64,000 nt of DNA from Psychrobacter namhaensis (GTDB lineage: Bacteria; Pseudomonadota; Gammaproteobacteria; Pseudomonadales; Moraxellaceae). Position 1 is the first letter of the stretch, and each line of letters starts with the position of its first letter. Shown piece by piece: positions 37,824 through 46,961 of the stretch. A program made the translations under genes and the position numbers. The stretch covers positions 1 through 64,000 of the forward strand of contig NZ_JABASS010000006.1 of the NCBI RefSeq assembly GCF_016107545.1. The letters run 5' to 3'. Under the pieces are notes generated by a model. It was given only the letters and a program-made list of their open reading frames with translations, was not told the DNA's origin and did not search any database.

Positions 37824-38160
37824 AATCATTCCTTTTTAAAGGTCACTAATCTTTCGTTAATGTTTAGAGTGTTCACTATCTCACTGTCAGGATTTACGCT
37901 TAAACGTGTGTTCGCCAGAGACAATTAGTAGTGAATATAGTGACAGCATAAGGAAAAGAACCCAGCATTAATAATACTGTTAAGTAGAGAAACACAATCG
38001 TTATGTATAACAATGTTAAGGTAAGTGACAAAATCGCCGACATGTAACTAGGTGTAAGTAGGAGGCGCTAAACTCTTCACATTTATACGAATTTTTAGAG
38101 ACAGGCGAGGAGGGATAGAGAGTAAGTCGCTATTAAAATTAGGCATGGGGTAAAATTCAG
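37824..38160. other. intergenic region upstream of the membrane protein gene
   Basis: About 337 bp between the membrane protein start and the tRNA-operon terminator. It presumably contains the membrane protein promoter, but no convincing hexamer pair is seen. No ORF with a ribosome site is present. Confidence 0.45.
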
Positions 38161-38209
38161 ACAATAAAAAAGCCCAGTCACATACTTTGTGACTGGGCTT
38201 TTTTATTGT
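38161..38209 (-). terminator. intrinsic terminator of the tRNA-Ala/tRNA-Glu operon
   Basis: A perfect 21-bp inverted repeat (from ACAATAAAAAAGCCCAGTCAC) with a 7-nt loop. T-runs stand on both strands, so it works in both directions. It lies about 58 bp beyond the tRNA-Glu 3' end. Confidence 0.92.
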
Positions 38210-38266
38210 TCGCTTACTAGTCTTATCTAATGCAGAGCAAAAGGGCTAATAAGTGACGCCGAATAG

Positions 38267-38342
38267 TGGCGTCCCCAGGGGGATTCGAACCCCCGTTACC
38301 GCCGTGAAAGGGCGGTGTCCTAGGCCTCTAGACGATGGGGAC
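38267..38342 (-). tRNA. tRNA-Glu(TTC)
   Basis: The minus strand folds to a full cloverleaf starting GTCCCCATCG and ending GGGGAC-G-CCA, with CCA encoded. The anticodon loop CTTTCAC gives TTC, and the T-loop GTTCGAATC is present. The acceptor stem pairs fully. Second gene of a two-tRNA operon. Confidence 0.97.
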
Positions 38343-38499
38343 GCATAGAGTGTTATAACCAAGGGTTACAACGGTACTTCACAATATCAGATAGCTTATC
38401 TATTAAGAATAGAGCAAGCGTTGCCTAGGTGCTGATATCGTCCTTCTAGCGAGTATTTATTATCAAGTTTCAGCCATGCTGAGCATTGCGATAAATAGA

Positions 38500-38575
38500 T
38501 GGTGGAGCTAAACGGAGTCGAACCGTTGACCCCTTGCATGCCATGCAAGTGCTCTACCAACTGAGCTATAGCCCC
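38500..38575 (-). tRNA. tRNA-Ala(GGC)
   Basis: The minus-strand cloverleaf begins GGGGCTATAGCTCAG and ends with encoded CCA. The anticodon stem CTTGC/GCAAG encloses the loop ATGGCAT, giving anticodon GGC. The T-loop is GTTCGACTC. First gene of the tRNA operon. Confidence 0.97.
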
Positions 38576-38592
38576 TCGCTAAGAGTGTGCGT

Positions 38593-38621
38593 ATTTTAGG
38601 TAAGAGCAGCGGTCTTGTCAA
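38593..38621 (-). promoter_or_regulatory. promoter of the tRNA-Ala/tRNA-Glu operon
   Basis: On the minus strand a perfect TTGACA, a 17-bp spacer and TAAAAT lie just upstream of tRNA-Ala. The expected start is about ten bases before the mature 5' end. This is the strongest promoter-like sequence noticed in the window. Confidence 0.8.
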
Positions 38622-38698
38622 CAGCTATTTTAAAAATAATTCATAAATATGCAAAAAAAAAGCGTTTTAGCCTATTTTAAAGGCTCAACAAACCCAAA

Positions 38699-39064
38699 TT
38701 AGCGTGGATTTTGCTTGAGCGCGATCTCTTTGATGGCTTTATCGGTATGAAATTCTTCTTCCGTGCCATCAGAAAAGACGACAGCACAGCATTCAGCTGG
38801 CACATATTGACCGCCTTTTTCTCGGATCGTTCTTATACCTTTAAAGCCGGTAATATCAAATGCGCCTAACTTATCTAGATTATGCTTGGTATAGGCGCAG
38901 TAAGTGCTGTATATCCATGTTAAATCTTCAAAATCCTGTCCTGTTGTTAGGGTAAGGTTTGCCTCAAAAAGCTCTTTTACGATGGCATCATAGTATTTCT
39001 GTGCTTCTTTTAAGGTGTTAAAGACATAATCTTTGCTTTCTATCGTGACGGTTTTTCTGGTCAT
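38699..39064 (-). CDS. small DUF3223/DCL-like protein, function unknown
   Basis: A 121-residue soluble protein. YVFNTLKEAQKYYDAIVKEL, then a helical middle with WIYSTYCAYTKHNLDKLGAFDI, and a C-terminal CCAVVFSDGTEEEFHTDKAI follow the order seen in DUF3223 proteins, a family that includes the plant DCL proteins linked to rRNA maturation. That match is by pattern only. The start is the ATG at 39064. It lies between the tRNA operon and gltX on the same strand, with a terminator separating it from gltX. Function unknown. Confidence 0.6.
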   Translation of the reverse strand: MTRKTVTIESKDYVFNTLKEAQKYYDAIVKELFEANLTLTTGQDFEDLTWIYSTYCAYTKHNLDKLGAFDITGFKGIRTIREKGGQYVPAECCAVVFSDGTEEEFHTDKAIKEIALKQNPR

Positions 39065-39110
39065 GTTTGTTTCCAGTTGCGATGTTCAGTGCAAAATTGT
39101 TGTAAATTAA

Positions 39111-39139
39111 AAAAGGGTCAGAACTGACCTGACCCTTTT
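39111..39139 (-). terminator. intrinsic terminator of gltX
   Basis: Stem AAAAGGGTCAG / CTGACCCTTTT with a 7-nt loop. A T-run stands on both sides. It lies 42 bp beyond the gltX stop. Confidence 0.88.
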
Positions 39140-39180
39140 AAACTCAAAAACTTTAGCTCATTTGTTATTCAGCTGCCAAG

Positions 39181-40722
39181 CTATTTATCAGCCAAAAAGT
39201 CTGGCAACTCTGCCGCTTGTTTCTCTAGTTTTTTGAGTTTCTTTTTACCGAGGCCGCCTAATACATCAACCGCATGGCGCAAGCGGGTCAGCGTCATATC
39301 AGCACCGATGATCGCCATAGAGTTCATGACGGGCGTCGATGAGGTGCTGCCAGCGATGGCGATAAAGAATGGGGCCATAAAGTCACGCATCTTGATGTCA
39401 AGATGCGCGGCAAGACCTTTTAACGTCGCGTAGATGTTTTCTTCTGACCACGTCGGTAAGGTTTCCAGCTGCCACAGCGCCAGTTGTAGCATTTCTATGA
39501 TTTGCTCAGGCGTCAGCGACTTATGGGTAAAGCTTTCAGCGTTAATATCAGGCAGATTCTGGAAATAAAAACCACCCCAATTGACCGCGTCAGACAGCAG
39601 CTCGATACGGGGTTGAATAGCGGCGGCGATAGCGGTTAATTTATCGCTGTCATTTGCCCAAGCAAGGATTTTATTTTTTAGCTGTTCAGGCGTGAGCGCA
39701 CGGAGCCATTCGGCGTTGAGCCAGTTAAGCTTTTCGATGTCGAAGATAGGACCGCCGAGTGACACACGTTGAATATCAAAGCTCGCAACCATCTCATCCA
39801 AGGTGAATTTCTCCGCTTCATCAGGCATTGAGTAGCCCATACGGCCCAGATAGTTGAGTAGGGCTTCAGGCAACACGCCAGCATCACGGTAGTAGGTGAT
39901 AGACGTTGGGTTTTTACGCTTAGACAGTTTAGATTTGTCTGGGTTACGCAGTAGTGGCATGTGACACAGGACTGGCATCTCCCAACCAAAGTAGTCATAA
40001 AGCAGCTGATGTTTGGGCGCAGAGTTCAGCCACTCTTCACCGCGCATCACATGACTGATATCCATCAAGTGGTCATCTACGACGTTTGCTAAGTGATAAG
40101 TTGGCATGCCGTCGGTTTTGAGCAACACCTGCATGTCAACTTGCGTCCAAGGAATCTCAACGGTGCCGCGTAGCATGTCATGTACCTGACAGATGCCTTC
40201 GGTTGGCACACGCATACGGATGACATGGGGCTTGCCCTCGCTGACCAATTGCTCGGTTTTCTCGGCGGCGAGGTGCGCACAGCGTCCATCATAGCGCGGG
40301 GTCTCGCCATTGGCCATTTGCTCAGCGCGCATAGCGTCTAGCTCTTCACTGGTACAAAAACAGCGAAATGCATGGTCATTATCGATCAGTTGCTCAGCGT
40401 GCTTTTTATAAATCTCACTACGCTCGCTTTGACGATAAGGGGCGTGTGGTCCACCGACATCTGGACCCTCGCTCCAATCCAAACCGACCCAACGCAGCGC
40501 ATCTAAAATCATTTTTTCAGATTGTTCAGTCGAGCGAGTTTGGTCAGTGTCTTCGATACGCAAAATAAATTCGCCACCGTGAGCCTTAGCAAAGGCGAGG
40601 TTAAAAAGGGCGATATAAGCCGTTCCCACATGAGGAAAGCCCGTAGGCGATGGGGCAATACGCGTGCGAACAGGGCGCTTGCTGCTAGCAGTGGTCGTCG
40701 GGGTCGTCGAGGTTTGCATCAT
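39181..40722 (-). CDS. gltX: glutamyl-tRNA synthetase
   Basis: Class I aminoacyl-tRNA synthetase charging tRNA-Glu, itself encoded just downstream at 38.3 kb. About 513 residues. The HIGH box is PHVGTAY within [13 protein letters not shown], and KLSKRKN is the KMSKS loop. [20 protein letters not shown] is the family's tRNA-binding region. The N-terminus carries about 20 extra Ser/Thr residues before the conserved RTRIAPSPT. The frame runs on to 40779, but the doubled ATG at 40722/40719 gives the sensible start; the ribosome site is weak (GAG). A promoter lies about 70 bp upstream. Confidence 0.95.
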   Translation of the reverse strand: MMQTSTTPTTTASSKRPVRTRIAPSPTGFPHVGTAYIALFNLAFAKAHGGEFILRIEDTDQTRSTEQSEKMILDALRWVGLDWSEGPDVGGPHAPYRQSERSEIYKKHAEQLIDNDHAFRCFCTSEELDAMRAEQMANGETPRYDGRCAHLAAEKTEQLVSEGKPHVIRMRVPTEGICQVHDMLRGTVEIPWTQVDMQVLLKTDGMPTYHLANVVDDHLMDISHVMRGEEWLNSAPKHQLLYDYFGWEMPVLCHMPLLRNPDKSKLSKRKNPTSITYYRDAGVLPEALLNYLGRMGYSMPDEAEKFTLDEMVASFDIQRVSLGGPIFDIEKLNWLNAEWLRALTPEQLKNKILAWANDSDKLTAIAAAIQPRIELLSDAVNWGGFYFQNLPDINAESFTHKSLTPEQIIEMLQLALWQLETLPTWSEENIYATLKGLAAHLDIKMRDFMAPFFIAIAGSTSSTPVMNSMAIIGADMTLTRLRHAVDVLGGLGKKKLKKLEKQAAELPDFLADK

Positions 40723-40789
40723 AGGGGTCTCAGAATATTGTAGATAGTGAAAAAGGGTAATAACAAGTATCAGCCACAAATATGAGTAA

Positions 40790-40817
40790 AAAATACGGAT
40801 GAAACAATAGCAGTCAA
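40790..40817 (-). promoter_or_regulatory. candidate promoter of gltX
   Basis: On the minus strand TTGACT, a 16-bp spacer and TATTTT, ending 67 bp before the gltX start. Confidence 0.45.
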
Positions 40818-40894
40818 AGTTGAAAAATAGCGTAAAATATAGCGTTAGTATAACAGAGAGATGGGATATTTTTAACGAAATGCCCTTCTAGAGC

Positions 40895-40922
40895 TTGACT
40901 ACCAGTGTATCCTTGCGATAAT
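40895..40922 (+). promoter_or_regulatory. candidate promoter of the rsmH-mraY cluster
   Basis: TTGACT, a 16-bp spacer and GATAAT, each one mismatch from consensus, about 85 bp before the rsmH GTG. No mraZ gene or MraZ-box array is seen upstream. Confidence 0.55.
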
Positions 40923-41007
40923 AATGCTAGACAAGCCATAACTTGTTTATTTTCATCTGATTTTTTACTATTACTGGCCAAAATGGTCGTCATCTACTGA
41001 GTTATTT

Positions 41008-42189
41008 GTGTCACTATCAAAATCGAAGTCAAAACCTACGCCCAATTCTAACGCCAACGATTCTTCAGCTGCTGATCATGCTGAGTCAGCGACCAACCTG
41101 TCTTCTGTAGAAGCTCATTCTGCTCAAAACCTGACTGAAGAGAGTAGGCAACATATCGCCCAAGAGTCAGGTGAAGACTGTGCCACGTCTGATGAGTTGA
41201 GTTTTATCCATGATGCCGTGCTTTTGCCAGAGACCGTCGCGGCGGTATTGGGCGTCAAGTCCTTACCGCCCCAAAAAGATGCCACCAAAGGTCAAAATAG
41301 CTTACAAATGAGCGGCATTTATGTGGATGCAACCTTTGGCCGCGGCGGCCATAGTCGCTTATTATTGAGTCATCTTGCTGATGATGCCAAGCTTATTGTC
41401 TTTGATAAAGATCCGACTGCCATTAGCGTTGCCAAAGAGCTGGCAAGTACGGACAGCCGGGTACATGTGGTACATGATAGTTTTGCGACGTTGACGTCCA
41501 GTCTGGCCGCGCTCGGTATTACGCAAGTGGATGGGTTGATGGCAGATCTGGGTATCTCATCACCCCAGATTGATGATGGCAGCCGCGGCTTTAGCTTTAT
41601 GCGCGATGGGGCGGTCGATATGCGGATGGATACCAGCCGTGGCCAGTCGGTTGCTGAGTGGCTAGAAAAAGTCGATGACGAAACCTTGGCCAATGTGCTG
41701 TATGAGTTTGGGGAGGAGCGTCACAGTCGCCGCATCGCCCGTGCCATCAAACAGATGGACAGTTATGAGTCAACGCTTGAGCTGGCTGAAGTGATTAAGA
41801 TTGCCCATCCTAATTGGCAGCGCGGCAAACATCCTGCGACACAAAGCTTTCAAGCCATGCGTATTTTTATTAACAATGAGCTTGGCGACGTCGATGACTT
41901 TTTGGCGCAAAGTATTCCAATTTTAAAGCCGGGTGGACAGCTTGCGGTCATTAGCTTTCACTCATTAGAAGATCGCCGTATTAAGCAGTTTTTGCAGCGT
42001 CATAGCAAAGGGCAGTATCCAGAAGATGAGAATTTACCGATGCCGCCCAAGCGCCCGCGTTACTTTAGTAAGCCTAAACGTGTTGGTCCAAGTAAAGCTG
42101 AAATAAGCCACAATCCACGTTCGCGTAGTGCGTGGTTACGACTGGCGACACGTACTGATAGTGATTATTTACCTGACGTCGAGCAATAA
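41008..42189 (+). CDS. rsmH: 16S rRNA (cytosine1402-N4)-methyltransferase RsmH
   Basis: Methylates N4 of C1402 in 16S rRNA. It is 393 residues against about 313 in E. coli. The SAM site is YVDATFGRGGHSRLLL. GLMADLGISSPQID, SRGFSFMRDGAVDMRMD and AFQAMRIFINNEL-type segments are the family core, and the C-terminus has SFHSLEDRRIKQFL. The first about 65 residues are Ser/Asn/Glu-rich and probably disordered; the usual RsmH start would be near HDAVLLPETV. The start is a GTG without a clear ribosome site, and an internal start remains possible. First gene of the division cluster. Confidence 0.94.
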   Translation: MSLSKSKSKPTPNSNANDSSAADHAESATNLSSVEAHSAQNLTEESRQHIAQESGEDCATSDELSFIHDAVLLPETVAAVLGVKSLPPQKDATKGQNSLQMSGIYVDATFGRGGHSRLLLSHLADDAKLIVFDKDPTAISVAKELASTDSRVHVVHDSFATLTSSLAALGITQVDGLMADLGISSPQIDDGSRGFSFMRDGAVDMRMDTSRGQSVAEWLEKVDDETLANVLYEFGEERHSRRIARAIKQMDSYESTLELAEVIKIAHPNWQRGKHPATQSFQAMRIFINNELGDVDDFLAQSIPILKPGGQLAVISFHSLEDRRIKQFLQRHSKGQYPEDENLPMPPKRPRYFSKPKRVGPSKAEISHNPRSRSAWLRLATRTDSDYLPDVEQ

Positions 42190-42424
42190 ACCGCTCCTTT
42201 TTTGCTGGAAATCATTTTAATCGGCTTTCTAGCGACTAGAGACGAGTAAATGCTTTAATGATTACGCTGCTGTTAAAAAGCTGTAAACATTATCTGCTAG
42301 GCTCGGCAGTTACTTTTTGGTTTGGTTTTACTTTTGTTGATGGTGCTGATGGCTCATGAGTTTTTAATAACTCACCAACCGTTATCGTTTTTTATATTTT
42401 GAAGTTCACTTTTTTGAGATGGTC

Positions 42425-42922
42425 ATGGCAATATCTGACAAACCTGCAAACCGTCGTACCGCAGCGGCCTACAATGCTGATGTTGGCGAACTGTTTGTGC
42501 GCCGATTTAATGTGGTTAGTATTTATGTGGTCATACTGTTGCTGTTGGCAGCGGCTATTATATGGAGTGGTATCAAAACGGCCGACGGCGTTCAGCAATA
42601 CCATCAGGACTATAAAACCTTGCAAGATATGAAAAAACAAGAGCGTAAGCTACAAGTTGAACATCAGCGCCTGTTGATTGAGCAGCAGACATTTAGCGCG
42701 ACACCGCAAATTGCCAGTCGTGCGGTTGCAGAGTTGGGTATGTTTTCACCAACTCTAAAAGATAAGCTGATTATCCAGCCGGGGGCGGCGGTCGCGGTAG
42801 CACCAGTCGGTTCTAGTGGCTCGGATGGGGTGGTTGCAGCTAATGATTCAGATATTATCGCACCAGCAATCGCTAATGAGATGTCTGTGCCCGATTCCGA
42901 CCTAGCGGAGGCAGGACAATGA
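42425..42922 (+). CDS. ftsL: cell division protein FtsL
   Basis: Single-pass divisome protein that works with FtsB and FtsQ to activate septal peptidoglycan synthesis. It is about 165 residues: a short cytosolic N-terminus, TM at about 33-52 (YVVILLLLAAAIIWSG), a periplasmic coiled coil (KKQERKLQVEHQRLLIEQ) and an Ala/Val/Asp-rich tail longer than in E. coli FtsL (121). The ATG at 42425 has GAG six bases upstream; 42419 has none. Its stop overlaps the ftsI start (ATGA). Identified mainly by position and topology because FtsL sequences diverge. Confidence 0.88.
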   Translation: MAISDKPANRRTAAAYNADVGELFVRRFNVVSIYVVILLLLAAAIIWSGIKTADGVQQYHQDYKTLQDMKKQERKLQVEHQRLLIEQQTFSATPQIASRAVAELGMFSPTLKDKLIIQPGAAVAVAPVGSSGSDGVVAANDSDIIAPAIANEMSVPDSDLAEAGQ

Positions 42923-45036
42923 CGGATAAGAAGTCTAACGCCAATAGCGACAAAGCCACCGCAAAGAATACGAGCAAAAAACCAACCAGCGGCACCAGTG
43001 GAAAAGTCACCAAGCCTTTACGCCGTGTGAGTGCGGCTAAATCTGGACAAAAGAGCAGCAAAGCTGACAATCAATCCACCGATAACCGCAAATCCACGCT
43101 ATTTGGCCGTCTAAAAAAGAACGAAGAACAAGGCGCTTATACCAGTGTCAAAAACCTGAAAAATAAAAGAGCGTTTTTGGGGAAAGCCTCTGGGGCTTCA
43201 TCTCGCGGCGGCTTTGAGCAGGATAAAAATCGCTTTCGTATGATTTGGGCTATTGCTCTTGTCATCTTGGGCTTGCTAATCGCCCGTGCTTATTATTTAC
43301 AAGTCGCTAATGCCCAGTTTTATCAAGATAAAGGCGATGAGCTTATCACCAGCGTGCGGACGCAAAAATCTTATCGCGGTATGATTACGGATCGTAATCA
43401 TTTGCCATTAGCGGTTAGTGCGCCACTGGCGACGGTCTCTTTTAGTCCACACGATTATGCTCGCGAATATTACGAGCTTAAACGCATTATCATCACCAAC
43501 CCTGAGAGTCCGCAGCTGGTCGCGCGTATGCAAAAGCGCTTGGACAACATGGACTTAACTCAATTGGCGGCGGCAGCCAACATCTCGGTCGGTGAGCTAA
43601 AAAAAGCAACTGCCATCGATGACAGTATCGATGTGACTGATGAAGAAGCCGTCAAAGCGGCACTGCCATCTGGTGCAGGCTCGCATTATCTTCCTCTTTT
43701 GAATAAAGTGACGCCCGAGATTGCCCAAAGTGTCAGCTCGCTGGATTTTCCTGGCGTCTATGAAAAAAACTTCTTTCAGCGCTATTATCCACAGCCGCAA
43801 CCGAATGCCCAACTGTTAGGCTTTATGGGACAAAACGCCAATGACCCTGAAGGCGGTTACGAAGGGCGTGCCGGTGTTGAACGCCAGTATGAAGCTGAGC
43901 TGGCGGGTGCCGATGGTAAAGTACTGGTGCTAAAAGATGCCAAACAAAACAGTCTTAAAGAAATTAAGCAGATTGAACCTGAAATAGCGGGCAAAGATGT
44001 GGCATTGACCATTGATTCGCGTTTGCAATACTTGCTGTATAAAGAGCTGGAAAAAGCCGGACGTTTACAAAAAGCGCGTTGGTCTACTGGCATGATCGTC
44101 GATGTACAAACTGGGGAGGTGCTCGCCTTATCAACTTGGCCATCATTTAACTCCAATAACCTCAATGAGATGACGGGTGAAAACCAGCGTAACCGTGCGC
44201 TCCTTGATGTCTTTGAACCCGGTTCAGTGATGAAGCCTTTCACGGTTGCTGCCGCCTTAGATTCAGGCAAATATACAGCCACCTCTTTAATTGATACCAA
44301 TCCTGGCTCTATCCGTGTTCGTGGTTATACCATTCGCGATCATAATAATTTGGGCATGATTAATATGGCGACGCTGTTACAGAAGTCTAGTAACGTGGCT
44401 TCAACCAAGATTGCGCTATCGCTACCCGCTGATGCTATTACCAATATGCAAAAACAGTTTGGCTTTGGGACAAAAACGCCGTTACAGTTCCCAGGCGAAG
44501 GTAGCGGGCTGGTGGTCACGCCAAAAGAAAAAGAAACAGCAAGGCGCGCGACGGTCAGTTATGGTTATGGTCTACAAGTGACGCTGGCACAGGTCGCACA
44601 GGCTTACTCAGCACTGGCGGCAGGTGGGGTTATGCATCCTTTAACACTCATTAAAGATAACGAACCACAGCCCAGCAAACGCATCATGGCACATGAACAA
44701 GCGATGGCGATCGTACAAATGATGGAAAGTGTGACCGAAGATGGCGGTACGGCTAAAGGCGCTGCTATCGATGGCTATCGCGTCGCCGGTAAAACCGGAA
44801 CGTCGCGCCGTATCAATCCAGAAGGCGGCTATCATACCGATCAGTATCGTAACGTTTTTGCTGGTATGGCGCCAGCGTCGAACCCAAGGCTGGTTGGTGT
44901 GATGTTAATCGAAGACCCACGCGGTCAAATTTATGCTGGTTTAACGGTGGCACCTGTCTTTCATAATGTTATGAAAGAGGCACTACGTTTATATAATGTG
45001 CCCTTGGATAAGCCATTAAAGACGGAAGCTCAGTAG
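42919..45036 (+). CDS. ftsI: septal peptidoglycan transpeptidase FtsI (PBP3)
   Basis: Class B penicillin-binding protein that crosslinks septal peptidoglycan. It is 705 residues against 588 in E. coli. Residues 1-107 form a Lys/Ser/Thr-rich cytosolic tail, unusually long. One TM follows (about 108-128), then the pedestal domain. Transpeptidase motifs are S436-V-M-K439, S490-S-N492 and K625-T-G, with the same spacing as in E. coli PBP3. Translation is coupled to ftsL by a 4-bp overlap. The target of beta-lactams such as aztreonam in this family. Confidence 0.96.
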   Translation: MTDKKSNANSDKATAKNTSKKPTSGTSGKVTKPLRRVSAAKSGQKSSKADNQSTDNRKSTLFGRLKKNEEQGAYTSVKNLKNKRAFLGKASGASSRGGFEQDKNRFRMIWAIALVILGLLIARAYYLQVANAQFYQDKGDELITSVRTQKSYRGMITDRNHLPLAVSAPLATVSFSPHDYAREYYELKRIIITNPESPQLVARMQKRLDNMDLTQLAAAANISVGELKKATAIDDSIDVTDEEAVKAALPSGAGSHYLPLLNKVTPEIAQSVSSLDFPGVYEKNFFQRYYPQPQPNAQLLGFMGQNANDPEGGYEGRAGVERQYEAELAGADGKVLVLKDAKQNSLKEIKQIEPEIAGKDVALTIDSRLQYLLYKELEKAGRLQKARWSTGMIVDVQTGEVLALSTWPSFNSNNLNEMTGENQRNRALLDVFEPGSVMKPFTVAAALDSGKYTATSLIDTNPGSIRVRGYTIRDHNNLGMINMATLLQKSSNVASTKIALSLPADAITNMQKQFGFGTKTPLQFPGEGSGLVVTPKEKETARRATVSYGYGLQVTLAQVAQAYSALAAGGVMHPLTLIKDNEPQPSKRIMAHEQAMAIVQMMESVTEDGGTAKGAAIDGYRVAGKTGTSRRINPEGGYHTDQYRNVFAGMAPASNPRLVGVMLIEDPRGQIYAGLTVAPVFHNVMKEALRLYNVPLDKPLKTEAQ

Positions 45037-45107
45037 ATATTGCTATAAGATTTTTGCCTGTTTCACCACTCACTATTTGATTTGTTTTAACCGTTTAGGA
45101 TATGCCA

Positions 45108-46877
45108 ATGACCACGTCTACTTCATCGCCAAGCAGCGCTACTGTCACCTTGCAGCAACTGGCTGAAGCCAGCAGTAGTCATAGACATGGTTTACAGCAA
45201 GCCTTAAACGCGATGATCACGACATCGGCGCAAACATCAGTCAATCAAGTGACTGAAAATCAAGTGACTGAAAATCAAGTGTCTTTGGTTGTCCATATCC
45301 CGTTTCACCAGTTTCGTTTAGACAGTCGTCAGTTAGCAACCAGCGATGTGTTTGTCTTATTAAAAAGCCAAATACCAAACTGTCAAAAAAGCCGCGACTA
45401 CCTCTATCAAGCCGCTACAAAGGCGGCTTTTATCCTATCAGAAATCGATCCTATCGCGCTGCTCGCGGCCGCCAATGTGCCCCCACATGCCAATATTGCT
45501 TTAACCTCTGATACTTTTCAGTCATCGGCACAGCAGCAACTCACAGCGCTGCCTTGTCCAGTTTTATACGTACCCAACATTCGTGATTTTTTAGGGGATT
45601 TGTGTCAAGCGCGTTTGCAGTACCAACAGCCAGTGCGTTTACCCACTGTGGTGGCAGTGACAGGCACCAACGGCAAAACCACCATCAGTCAATTGGTTGC
45701 CCAGTTAACCCAGCTAACTGGCATGAGCAGTGCGGTAATGGGGACGGCAGGTAATGGTAAGCTGGGGGCGTTGGTTCAAGCCAGCCACACTACAGGTGAT
45801 GCGCTAGCCGTACAGCAGTTCTTATATCAAATGGGTTGTGATGGCGCTGAGTTACTCGCACTTGAGGCGAGCTCACACGGACTGGATCAGCAGCGTTTGC
45901 AAGGCGTACCGGTGTCGGTTGCGATTTATACCAACTTGAGCCGTGACCATTTAGACTATCATGCTGATATGACAGAATACGCGGCGGCCAAAGCCAAATT
46001 ATTTGATAAAGCGCACTTTCCAGATTTGACCCACGCCATTATTAATATCGATGACGAGTATGCACAAGTGATGCTGGACACGGCGCATGCCAGCGATTTA
46101 ACCGTGTGGACATACAGCTTAGATGCGTCCAAAACTGCGACTTTTGTCGCCGCTGACATCAAACCAAGCCTACAAGGTGTCGAGATTGCTCTGCGCGTCG
46201 ATGTTGATAGTACTGACTGTGATGATACGGATCTTGGTGGCAAAAAAGATGGCAGTATTGGTGTCGTTAGTCCGCTATTGGGACGCTTTAACGTGGCAAA
46301 TTTGCTCGCCGCTATGGCGGCTACAGTGGCACTTGGTTCTGATTTTGATAACGATATCGAGCCTATTGCTGCTGCCGTGCCAAAGCTGCAAGGTGCGGTT
46401 GGACGTATGCAGCGCGTGCCCTCTAATAATGGTTGTTTTATCGTGGATTATGCTCATACGCCTGATGCCCTGCGTCAGGTATTGGCGAGTCTTAAGACCC
46501 ATTGTAAGGGGCAGCTATGGGCAGTATTTGGGTGTGGCGGTGACCGTGATGCTGGCAAGCGCCCATTGATGGCGCAGGCAGGTCTGGCGGGTGCAGACCA
46601 AGTCATTCTAACGGCAGACAATCCACGTACCGAAGACCCCCATATGATTTTGCAAGACATGCAAGCCGGTATGAGTGACGAGCAATACCAGCGCACACAC
46701 ATTGAACCTGCGCGCCAAGCCGCCATTGAATATGCGGTTAGTCATGCGGCTGTCGATGACATTGTGGTTATTGCGGGTAAAGGTCATGAGACCTATCAAG
46801 AAATTGACAATGTACGTTATGATTTTGATGACAGTGTTGTCTTACAACATGCCCTCAGCAACGCTGGTCGAATGTAG
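45108..46877 (+). CDS. murE: UDP-N-acetylmuramoyl-tripeptide synthetase (meso-DAP-adding) MurE
   Basis: Adds meso-diaminopimelate to UDP-MurNAc-L-Ala-D-Glu in the cytosol. It is 589 residues against 495 in E. coli. The ATP loop is TGTNGKTTISQL, then NLSRDHLDYH. The D504-N-P-R507 motif marks DAP rather than lysine specificity. The extra length lies mostly in the first about 100 residues, which include three in-frame copies of a VTENQ unit. The ATG at 45108 has AGGA seven bases upstream; the earlier ATG at 45102 has it one base away. 71 bp after ftsI. Confidence 0.95.
   Translation: MTTSTSSPSSATVTLQQLAEASSSHRHGLQQALNAMITTSAQTSVNQVTENQVTENQVSLVVHIPFHQFRLDSRQLATSDVFVLLKSQIPNCQKSRDYLYQAATKAAFILSEIDPIALLAAANVPPHANIALTSDTFQSSAQQQLTALPCPVLYVPNIRDFLGDLCQARLQYQQPVRLPTVVAVTGTNGKTTISQLVAQLTQLTGMSSAVMGTAGNGKLGALVQASHTTGDALAVQQFLYQMGCDGAELLALEASSHGLDQQRLQGVPVSVAIYTNLSRDHLDYHADMTEYAAAKAKLFDKAHFPDLTHAIINIDDEYAQVMLDTAHASDLTVWTYSLDASKTATFVAADIKPSLQGVEIALRVDVDSTDCDDTDLGGKKDGSIGVVSPLLGRFNVANLLAAMAATVALGSDFDNDIEPIAAAVPKLQGAVGRMQRVPSNNGCFIVDYAHTPDALRQVLASLKTHCKGQLWAVFGCGGDRDAGKRPLMAQAGLAGADQVILTADNPRTEDPHMILQDMQAGMSDEQYQRTHIEPARQAAIEYAVSHAAVDDIVVIAGKGHETYQEIDNVRYDFDDSVVLQHALSNAGRM
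45243..45280. repeat. 15-bp in-frame tandem repeat within murE
   Basis: AATCAAGTGACTGAA-type 15-bp units run about two and a half times and encode (V)TENQ repeats near residue 50. Copy number could vary among strains without a frameshift. Confidence 0.75.
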
Positions 46878-46961
46878 ATAGTAGCGGCTGCACGCGGTTT
46901 TTCATGTTTCGCAAAAAATTCAAATATAAAAAATAAGTAGTCATCATATAAGGTAAGCACT

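Noticed and set aside
42258..42359. 33-codon ORF (starting MITLLLKSCKHYLL) in the 230-bp gap between rsmH and ftsL
   Set aside because: No ribosome-binding site precedes the ATG, the product matches nothing I know, and short AT-rich ORFs of this size occur by chance.
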